NCBI GenBank assembly: GCA_012728555.1
Contig: JAAYEW010000128.1
Location: 1 to 46,302, forward strand
Source of the DNA: Erysipelothrix sp.
Lineage (GTDB): Bacteria > Bacillota_I > Bacilli_A > Erysipelotrichales > Erysipelotrichaceae
Direction of reading: 5' to 3'
DNA: 46,302 nucleotides
This document shows positions 39,392 to 46,302 of the stretch, piece after piece (position 1 is the first letter of the stretch; each line of letters starts with the position of its first letter). A program made the position numbers and the translations under genes. The notes beneath the pieces were generated by a model. That model did no database searches and had not been told where the DNA came from. It saw nothing but the letters and a program-made list of their open reading frames with translations.

Positions 39392-40073
39392 TGTCATTCT
39401 CTTTTTTCTTAAGGACATACCCTAAATTACGAATCGTTACAATAGTACACTGAGCATTTAGACTTAACAACTTTCTTCTTAAAAAAGATATATACGTTTC
39501 AACATAATTATCGTCAGCATCTGAATCAAACCCCCATATTTTCTCTATCATCTGACTTTTAGAAATCACATTGTTTTGGTTTTTCATCAATATTTCTAAA
39601 ACTTGTGATTCCTTCAGTGTAAGTACAAAGTGTTGATGACCATTACTTAAGGTTAAGCTCTGAGGATCTAACGAAATGTTGGTCATCGTTAGTAGATCAG
39701 GACTGTAATTGGTAGTGCTGCGTCTTGCTAGAGCTCTGATTCGCATCACTAGTTCTATCGATTCGAATGGTTTTGTTAAATAGTCATCGGCTCCTTTATT
39801 AAATCCTTCGACTTTATCATCTAGACTACTTCTTGCTGTTAAAAGAAGTACTGGGGTTGTATTATTCTCTTTGCGTAATTTCGAAAGAACTTCTAGACCA
39901 TTCAGGTGCGGTACCATAATATCTAATAGGATGACATCATAAAGACCACTTGAAGCGAGTTCATAGCCCTCTTGACCATCTCTAGTGGTCTCAACCGTAA
40001 TTTTGTTTTTCTTTAAAATCTCAACAATCGCTTCTTGTAAATAGCGATCATCTTCAACCAGTAGTATTTTCAT
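39384..40073 (-). CDS. OmpR-family response regulator
   Basis: ILLVEDDRYLQEAIVEIL, DVILLDIMVPHLNG, KGADDYLTKPF, C-terminal winged helix. Confidence 0.95.
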   Translation of the reverse strand: MKILLVEDDRYLQEAIVEILKKNKITVETTRDGQEGYELASSGLYDVILLDIMVPHLNGLEVLSKLRKENNTTPVLLLTARSSLDDKVEGFNKGADDYLTKPFESIELVMRIRALARRSTTNYSPDLLTMTNISLDPQSLTLSNGHQHFVLTLKESQVLEILMKNQNNVISKSQMIEKIWGFDSDADDNYVETYISFLRRKLLSLNAQCTIVTIRNLGYVLKKKENDNV

Positions 40074-40120
40074 GCTCTTATTTTACACTGATTAGCTTTA
40101 ATGAATCTGTATTTTGCATT

Positions 40121-40145
40121 AAAAAAGTCCAATCGGACTTTTTTT
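40121..40145 (-). terminator. intrinsic terminator overlapping the argS stop codon
   Basis: AAAAAAGTCC-AATC-GGACTTTTTT. Confidence 0.8.
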
Positions 40146-41790
40146 ACATGCTTTCTGGTGCACTGACACCAATCAGATCTAATGCGTTTCTTAACGTTAT
40201 TTTTGTTGCTAAGGACAAGCCTAGACGTTCATTAGTTAATTCAGGTTCTTCTAAGTTAATCACTTGGCTTACAGCATAGAATGAATGAAACAGTTGAGCA
40301 AGCTTATTAACATAATTACAGATCTTATTAACTTGACGTGAAACTGCGGCATCTGCTACGACATCTGTAAATTGACTGAGGTGTTTTAGAAGTTCAATTT
40401 CTTTTTCACTGGTTAAGTGGGTATAAGTCTCTGTTTTTTGGTAATCTATCCCTTTTTTAAAGATAGAACAAATCCGTGCATAAGCATATTGAGCATAGAA
40501 AACAGGATTGTCGTTTGATTTTGAACGAGCTAAACCTAAATCAAAATCAAAATGGGTATCGAGTGCTCGAGACACAAAGAAGTAACGCGCTGCATCGACA
40601 CCAATATCATCAATGAGCTCTCGAATTGTGATGGCATTTCCTGTACGCTTACTCATTTTCACCTCTTGGTTATTTTCGACCATTCTCACCATCTGAATGA
40701 TATCGACTTCCAAGACTTCTTTACCATAACCAAGTGCTTCAAGTGCCGCTTTCATCCGCGCAATGTACCCGTGGTGATCAGCACCCCATAAGTTGATTAG
40801 CTTTTGGTAACCTCGTTCAATTTTATGAACATGATTGGCGATATCTGGAGTTAAATACGTATACAGTCCATCTGATTTTCGTAAAACACGGTCTTTGTCA
40901 TCTCCATAATCGGTTGATTTAAACCAAAGCGCTCCTTCTGATTCGTACAATAAGCCCATTTGGTTCATACGATCAACGACGTGTTCAATTCGATGTTGTG
41001 AAACAAGTTTTTTTTCAGAAATCCAAGAGTCCATTTCAACTCGATAATACTCAAGATCTTCTTTAATTCGATCTAACTCGAGTTGAACACCAATTGATTC
41101 TATTTCTGACAATGCTTCCTCTTTGGACAGATGTAAATATTTATCACCAACTTGTTCTTGAATCTTTTTAGCAATATCGACAACATCTTGGCCAAAATAA
41201 CCATCTTCCGGCATTTCTGCTTGTCGATCATACAATTCCATGTATCGCGCATAAAGAGACAAGCACAGATTATAGATTTGGGCACCTGCATCATTAATAT
41301 AGTATTCCCTTAAAACATCATAGCCGCTTTTTCTAAGAATTCGGGTTAAACTATCTCCCCAAGCAGCACCACGAGCATGACCCAAATGTAAAATACCCGT
41401 TGGGTTAGCAGAAATATACTCTACTAATACTTTGTCGTTTTGACCAATTGAGTTGCTACCATAATTGTCTTGTTGTTTTATAATTTGATTAATAACATCC
41501 GCATGCTTCTCAGGCTTAATAAAGAAGTTTAAGAATCCTGGTCTAGCTACCTCTACCTTTAATACACTTGGACACTCTTTTTCAAGAATACTCTGAAGAG
41601 TTGTCGCAATGTCAAATGGATTTTTCTTTAATATTTTCGCTAACCTCATCGCTAAGTTGCTTGAATAATCACCATTACTGCTATCTTTGGGTATTTCTAC
41701 CATTATTAAAGAATCCTCAACAGGAATATCGGTTAATAGATCCAATGCTGTCTTTAGTCCATTGACTAATTCGTGTTCAATATAATTCAT
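40144..41790 (-). CDS. argS: arginyl-tRNA synthetase
   Basis: EYISANPTGILHLGHARGAAWGD, class I KMSKRTGNAITIRELIDDIG. Confidence 0.97.
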   Translation of the reverse strand: MNYIEHELVNGLKTALDLLTDIPVEDSLIMVEIPKDSSNGDYSSNLAMRLAKILKKNPFDIATTLQSILEKECPSVLKVEVARPGFLNFFIKPEKHADVINQIIKQQDNYGSNSIGQNDKVLVEYISANPTGILHLGHARGAAWGDSLTRILRKSGYDVLREYYINDAGAQIYNLCLSLYARYMELYDRQAEMPEDGYFGQDVVDIAKKIQEQVGDKYLHLSKEEALSEIESIGVQLELDRIKEDLEYYRVEMDSWISEKKLVSQHRIEHVVDRMNQMGLLYESEGALWFKSTDYGDDKDRVLRKSDGLYTYLTPDIANHVHKIERGYQKLINLWGADHHGYIARMKAALEALGYGKEVLEVDIIQMVRMVENNQEVKMSKRTGNAITIRELIDDIGVDAARYFFVSRALDTHFDFDLGLARSKSNDNPVFYAQYAYARICSIFKKGIDYQKTETYTHLTSEKEIELLKHLSQFTDVVADAAVSRQVNKICNYVNKLAQLFHSFYAVSQVINLEEPELTNERLGLSLATKITLRNALDLIGVSAPESM

Positions 41791-41965
41791 AATTGCACCT
41801 CTGATTCTATCAAAGTTTACTCTATTTCAGCGTTTTTGTCTATTAGCACGAAAACAACAAATGTCGATTGCTGCTTTTTTGAAAATTACTGACATCTTCC
41901 TATTATCTTTCGTTACTTTTGAAAGTGATTGTGTTATACTTCCCAAGTATGAAAGCGAGAAACGA

Positions 41966-43600
41966 ATGAATTTTAATGAATTAAACCTAAATGAGCAGTT
42001 ATTAAGAGCTGTTACAGAAATGGGATACCAAGAACCATCCGAAATCCAAACAGCCGCAATTCCTGTTATGTTAAGTGGAAAAGACCTTATTGGTCAATCA
42101 CAAACAGGTTCTGGAAAGACTGCTGCTTTTGGTTTGCCAATTTTACAAATGATTGAACCTGCCAAAGACAGAAAAACTCAAGCTCTAATCTTAGCACCAA
42201 CTCGTGAACTCTGTTTACAAGTAGCAGATGAAATGAGAAAGTTTGCGAAGTACATGGAAGGTGTCAGAATTATTAGTGTCTACGGTGGTCAAGATATCCA
42301 AAGACAAATAAACGACATCAAAGGTGGAAGCGACATCGTCGTAGCAACACCCGGACGTTTACTAGATCACATGAGAAGAAAGACCTTAAGATTTCATAAC
42401 TGTAACCAAGTTGTTTTAGATGAGGCAGATGAAATGTTAAACATGGGATTTCTTGATGAAATCAAAGAAGTCTTTGCTCAATTACCAAGCGAACGACAAA
42501 CTGTATTGTTCTCAGCAACAATGCCAAAACCAATCTTAGAATTAGCGAATGTTATTCTTAAAAATCCAGAACACATTAAATTGAATCAAAAACATTTAAC
42601 TGTCTCAACGATTAAACAAGACGCTTACTTAGTATTACCTTCTCAAAAAACGGATTTATTAATCCAGCTAATTGAACTAAACAATGTTAATCAAACCATG
42701 GTTTTCTGTAACACAAAAAGAATGGTCGACGACTTAAATGCAGCCCTCAACAAACAAGGATTCTTGTCAATGGGACTACATGGAGACATGAAACAAGAAA
42801 TGCGCACAAGCATTATGAAGCGTTTTAAAGAAAAACAAATCCACTTGTTAATTGCGACAGATGTTGCTGCTAGAGGAATTGATGTTGACGACATGGACAT
42901 GGTCATCAACTATGATTTACCACAAGAAATTGAATACTATGTTCACCGTATCGGTCGAACAGGCCGTGCAGGAAGAGAAGGACGCGCCATTTCATTTGTT
43001 AGTCCAAGACAACGAACCGTGTTGAGCCAAATTGAAAAAATTACCCGTCAAAGTGTTGAACTTAAACCTCTTCCTACCAAAGAAGATTTAGAAGTAATGA
43101 CAACCGATTTAATTGAAAACGAAATCAGAAAAGGTCTTGCACTTAATGTTAGTGTCCAAGACATTATCTCTCAGTTAAGTGACAGAGGTCTCGATGCAAA
43201 ACACATTATTATTGGACTGCTTTCAAAAGTTGTTGAATCTCATCAATTAAAAGCAATTCAACCAGTCAATGATCGTAAATCCAAAGACAGAGGTCCAAGA
43301 GACCTAAGTACCCTAGTCTTTAATCTTGGGAAAAATCAAGGAATTGCTCCTGCTCACTTAATTAGTGCAATTGCTGAAAGTTGCAATATCCGTGGAAGCG
43401 AAATTGGAAAAATTATTATTAATGATCGTCAAAGTATGGTAGAGGTTCCTCGCCATATGGAAAAAGAAATTGTTGAAATAATGAACAAAACCCCAATTAA
43501 AGGAAAAGTGCCTTATGTTTCAATTACCGGAAAACCAGTAAAAGAAAAACAACGTCGCAGTAACAAGGGACACTTCAATAAACCTAAATCATCACGTTGA
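41966..43600 (+). CDS. DEAD-box RNA helicase with DbpA-type C-terminal RNA-binding domain
   Basis: GQSQTGSGKTAAFGLPIL, VLDEADEML, SATMP, HRIGRTGRAGREG, C-terminal RDLSTLVFNLGKNQGI. Likely start MNFNELNL at 41966, downstream of extended -10 TGTTATACT. Confidence 0.92.
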   Translation: MNFNELNLNEQLLRAVTEMGYQEPSEIQTAAIPVMLSGKDLIGQSQTGSGKTAAFGLPILQMIEPAKDRKTQALILAPTRELCLQVADEMRKFAKYMEGVRIISVYGGQDIQRQINDIKGGSDIVVATPGRLLDHMRRKTLRFHNCNQVVLDEADEMLNMGFLDEIKEVFAQLPSERQTVLFSATMPKPILELANVILKNPEHIKLNQKHLTVSTIKQDAYLVLPSQKTDLLIQLIELNNVNQTMVFCNTKRMVDDLNAALNKQGFLSMGLHGDMKQEMRTSIMKRFKEKQIHLLIATDVAARGIDVDDMDMVINYDLPQEIEYYVHRIGRTGRAGREGRAISFVSPRQRTVLSQIEKITRQSVELKPLPTKEDLEVMTTDLIENEIRKGLALNVSVQDIISQLSDRGLDAKHIIIGLLSKVVESHQLKAIQPVNDRKSKDRGPRDLSTLVFNLGKNQGIAPAHLISAIAESCNIRGSEIGKIIINDRQSMVEVPRHMEKEIVEIMNKTPIKGKVPYVSITGKPVKEKQRRSNKGHFNKPKSSR

Positions 43601-43609
43601 TTAGTAATT

Positions 43610-43634
43610 GGACCAACAAATGTTGGTCCTTTTT
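43610..43634 (+). terminator. intrinsic terminator downstream of the DEAD-box gene
   Basis: GGACCAACA-AA-TGTTGGTCC-TTTTT. Confidence 0.9.
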
Positions 43635-43637
43635 CTA

Positions 43638-43670
43638 TAAAAAGTACCAAAGTATATACTCTGGTACTTT
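43638..43670 (-). terminator. intrinsic terminator downstream of the lipoprotein gene cluster
   Basis: AAAGTACCA / TGGTACTTT inverted repeat with a T-run on the minus strand. Confidence 0.75.
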
Positions 43671-43688
43671 CTTTCATTAAACACTGAG

Positions 43689-44234
43689 TTAATACGGAAT
43701 TAACTCTTCGGTGGGTTCCCAAAGATCAAGTTCATCATAGATATCAAACAAGGATTGATAAAGATTAAGTTCTTTGATAGAATCAATCTTCCATTCACCA
43801 TCTATATAAATGACAGGGATATTAAGAATAATCTCTTTTGTTTTATCAGCACTGATAATCAGGTTTCTTAACGAGTTTAGAACATTGTCTCTATCGATTG
43901 TCAGATTTTTAAGTAGCATTGGGTCGACTACATGATATATTATTTCAACGGACCCTTGATTGTTGTTCTTGTCAGAGAAACGTTTTGATCCGATATCAAA
44001 TGGTTGACTCAACACCTCTTTAACAAATAAAGTATCTTGATAACTAAACCGTTCTCCATCGTAAAAATAGTCGATTAACAATGCCTCTTCAGGATAAGCC
44101 AGATGTTCACGTAGTTTTTGCGAGTTCAATTCACTTAATGATTGATTAAATAACCCAACCCGTACAGCCATCTTGTCATCACTACAACCAATCAAAGCAA
44201 CCAGTACTGCTAGTAAAGTTAATGTTTTTTTCAT
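43689..44234 (-). CDS. lipoprotein, unknown function
   Basis: MKKTLTLLAVLVALIGCSDDK lipobox; C-terminal VIYIDGEWKIDSIKELNLY. Confidence 0.8.
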   Translation of the reverse strand: MKKTLTLLAVLVALIGCSDDKMAVRVGLFNQSLSELNSQKLREHLAYPEEALLIDYFYDGERFSYQDTLFVKEVLSQPFDIGSKRFSDKNNNQGSVEIIYHVVDPMLLKNLTIDRDNVLNSLRNLIISADKTKEIILNIPVIYIDGEWKIDSIKELNLYQSLFDIYDELDLWEPTEELIPY

Positions 44235-44261
44235 AAAGTAATTATAACACATTCAGAAGCA

Positions 44262-44837
44262 TTACTCTTCTTTAAACAATCCTTCAATGTCTTTGTAAAT
44301 CGGTGCTAAAAATTCTTGATTCTTTCCACTCAAATCATCAACTTTCCATTCGCCATTAGCCTTAACCATATAGAGTATCAATTCCTGTTTAACTAAATCA
44401 ATATCTGTTGTCATTTCATCAAGTTTTTCAAAGATTATCTGCTGCTGTTCTTTTTCGCTTTTATCTGAAAATCCAGGCTCAAAAGCAACACTAAATGTAG
44501 CAACAACATACTTTTCCATTACATCCTTTAAATTCGCTGTTTCAGCTTCAACCAATACTTCAGCTGTTTTCTTATCATCACTTATCGTTTCACTCTTTGC
44601 GATAAACCCTTTTCCCATTAATTTCTTAAGAAATGGTTTATAGGGTTCCATTTCTTCTAGCTCTTTTTCATCTTGATTAATTTTGACATCAAGATATCGA
44701 TTCATTTCAGCAACATCTAAATTTTCAAACCCCTTTAAAAACTTGTTAGCAACTTCTACAGACGATAATTCTTGTGGCATTGATGTACAAGAAGACAGTA
44801 CAAATACCACTAAGAAAATACTAATTATCTTTTTCAT
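44262..44837 (-). CDS. lipoprotein, NTF2/DUF-like, unknown function
   Basis: MKKIISIFLVVFVLSSCTSMP lipobox; C-terminal MVKANGEWKVDDLSGKN. Confidence 0.8.
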   Translation of the reverse strand: MKKIISIFLVVFVLSSCTSMPQELSSVEVANKFLKGFENLDVAEMNRYLDVKINQDEKELEEMEPYKPFLKKLMGKGFIAKSETISDDKKTAEVLVEAETANLKDVMEKYVVATFSVAFEPGFSDKSEKEQQQIIFEKLDEMTTDIDLVKQELILYMVKANGEWKVDDLSGKNQEFLAPIYKDIEGLFKEE

Positions 44838-45693
44838 TTGCGTTTGATGGAAATAGCTTATAACCTACTGAGATTGTTTTTTGAGGCTTTAGCTCAGTGA
44901 TTGCTTTTTTCTCATTTAATTGTTGATTACTAAAAGTGCAATCAGGCATTCCTAACCAGGGTTCAATGCAAATCATGTTCGAAAGTTTTTCAGTTTTCAC
45001 ATCAAGCGCACTCCATAATGCTAGATAATCCATCTGATTACAATTCATTTCTATCACTATCTCATCGTTTTCTAAAACTATCTTTTCGACATTATCATAG
45101 ATAAAGGTATCATTCAGTGGCGATGATTGATTAACAACAAAGGATGTATTCTCTAGTGGTTGCGCATCACTAATAAGCCCCTTCTCATTAAAATACTGAT
45201 AGATTTTTCTTTTCTTCTTAGGAATCAATGTTATGGTTGATTCTATATTCAAATTCAATAGAAACCCAGGATGAGATCCAACACTAAAAAACATCGATTC
45301 ATCTCCAAAGTTTTCAATCGTGTAGGTAATTTTTAGTCCTTTTTTTAGGAGTTGGTATTCTACCCAAAATTTAAAATCAAAAGGATAAATTTTTCTTGTT
45401 TCTTGATTACTCACAAAAATAAACCGCAAATGAGTATCACTTTTTTCAACTAAGGTTAATTCTTGGTCACGTAAAAAACCATGTTGTCCCATAGGATAAG
45501 TTTTTTGTTTATAAATATACTCATTATTAATAAGTTTACCCACAATAGGAAACAAGTGCGGCGCTTGGCGATTCCAACTCGTTTCAGTCGGTTGAAAAAG
45601 AAACTCACGTTCAGGATTCTTAACAATGAGATGGGTCATTTCTGCACCTTTGGTTTTTACTTCTAAAAACAAATATTCATTTTCTATTATCAT
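44821..45693 (-). CDS. aldose 1-epimerase family protein (LacX-like)
   Basis: TKGAEMTHLIVKNPEREFLFQ, HGFLRDQELT, VGSHPGFLLN, CIEPWLGMPD. Confidence 0.88.
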   Translation of the reverse strand: MIIENEYLFLEVKTKGAEMTHLIVKNPEREFLFQPTETSWNRQAPHLFPIVGKLINNEYIYKQKTYPMGQHGFLRDQELTLVEKSDTHLRFIFVSNQETRKIYPFDFKFWVEYQLLKKGLKITYTIENFGDESMFFSVGSHPGFLLNLNIESTITLIPKKKRKIYQYFNEKGLISDAQPLENTSFVVNQSSPLNDTFIYDNVEKIVLENDEIVIEMNCNQMDYLALWSALDVKTEKLSNMICIEPWLGMPDCTFSNQQLNEKKAITELKPQKTISVGYKLFPSNANEKDN

Positions 45694-45697
45694 CGAA

Positions 45698-46302
45698 CTA
45701 CCTCGATTGAATAGGCATCATTGAAAAGAGCTTGTTAATTGGTAATGTTTGAAGAATGATTCTGCCTGGTCCTGTCACCACGGTATTAAATAAACCTTCG
45801 CCACCAAGTAATGTATTCTTAACTCCTCCCACAGATCGAACATCCAGGGTCACGGTATCATCCATAAGAGCGAGGTGTCCCGTGTCAATAATCATTTGTT
45901 CACCATCTTTTAAATAATATTCAATGCCATGGCCATCAATTTCGATAAACGCCGTACCTGATCCAGAAAGTCTTTGCATGATGAACCCTTCTCCACCAAA
46001 AAATCCGGATGCTAGTTTTTTCCTGAAATGAATACTGAGTTCAACTCCTGTTTCACAAGCCAAAAAGCCAGTTTTTTGGACAATCACGCTTTTAGATGGT
46101 GTAATTTCAATAGCCCGAATTGACCCTGGCATAGAACTCGCAAAAGCAATCCTACCTGGTTTATTGAGCGCTGTATAATAATTCAGAAATAAACTCTCAC
46201 CAGAAAACATTCTTCCTAGCACTTTACCAACACCACCAGCTGAAGTCTTCATCTCTAGATTATTACTCATCCAAGACATGCCTCCTCCTTCAGTAACAAT
46301 GG
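45698..46302 (-). CDS. AIM24/TIGR00266 family protein, 5' end beyond right window edge
   Basis: Frame stays open to the edge (IVTEGGGMSWMSNNLEMKTSAGG). The annotated M at 46279 is internal to the usual family motif. HGIEYYLKDGEQMIIDTGHLALMDDTV. Confidence 0.88.
   Translation of the reverse strand, partial: IVTEGGGMSWMSNNLEMKTSAGGVGKVLGRMFSGESLFLNYYTALNKPGRIAFASSMPGSIRAIEITPSKSVIVQKTGFLACETGVELSIHFRKKLASGFFGGEGFIMQRLSGSGTAFIEIDGHGIEYYLKDGEQMIIDTGHLALMDDTVTLDVRSVGGVKNTLLGGEGLFNTVVTGPGRIILQTLPINKLFSMMPIQSR

Noticed and set aside
40074-40100. Second leaderless gene (response regulator)
   Set aside because: A TAAAAT lies 6 nt before the ATG but lacks a convincing -35 and AAGAG could serve as a weak SD; not strong enough.
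41791-41965. T-box leader upstream of argS
   Set aside because: The divergent argS/helicase gap is about 175 nt and shows no T-box core sequence or terminator/antiterminator pair.
45698-46279. Annotated start of the AIM24/TIGR00266 ORF at 46279
   Set aside because: The frame is open upstream (IVTEGGG) and matches the usual family motif, so the true start lies beyond the window.
1-46302. Mollicutes genetic code (TGA = Trp)
   Set aside because: Large ORFs are full length under the standard code, TGA is used as a stop (for example the DEAD-box gene at 43598-43600), and prfB with an intact frameshift site is present.

Overview
This 46.3-kb window is AT-rich chromosomal DNA from a low-GC Firmicutes/Bacillota relative. 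The lineage may be near Erysipelotrichia or Izemoplasma, but I cannot fix it from sequence alone. Most genes are on the minus strand. The left half is the conserved block seen in Bacillus subtilis: comFA/comFC - csp - secA - prfB - YitT - ftsE - ftsX - coiled-coil/M23 peptidase - ctpB - uvrB - uvrA - hprK - lgt - trxB - rapZ - yvcK/glmR - whiA. The right half holds pepC, yjdM/phnA, nrdI-nrdE-nrdF-nrdH-like, htpG with a CIRCE site, a two-component system next to a secreted repeat protein, argS, a DEAD-box helicase, two lipoproteins, an aldose-epimerase-like gene and an AIM24/TIGR00266 gene that runs off the right edge. I found no rRNA, tRNA, CRISPR array, prophage or intact mobile element. The points most worth a second look are: (i) an Lgt-HAD (PpaX-like) fusion; (ii) one in-frame TAA that splits the FtsEX-linked M23 peptidase; (iii) a nested-stem, terminator-ended candidate RNA between hprK and lgt; (iv) a two-component system beside a triple-repeat secreted protein; (v) a CIRCE element at htpG; (vi) a 17-bp palindrome over the promoter of an unknown membrane-protein pair; (vii) a probable leaderless DedA/SNARE-type gene; and (viii) several decayed genes, including an LPXTG/transposase-like chimera. 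Nothing here is clearly a wholly new biological system. Items iii, iv and vi are the best undescribed candidates.
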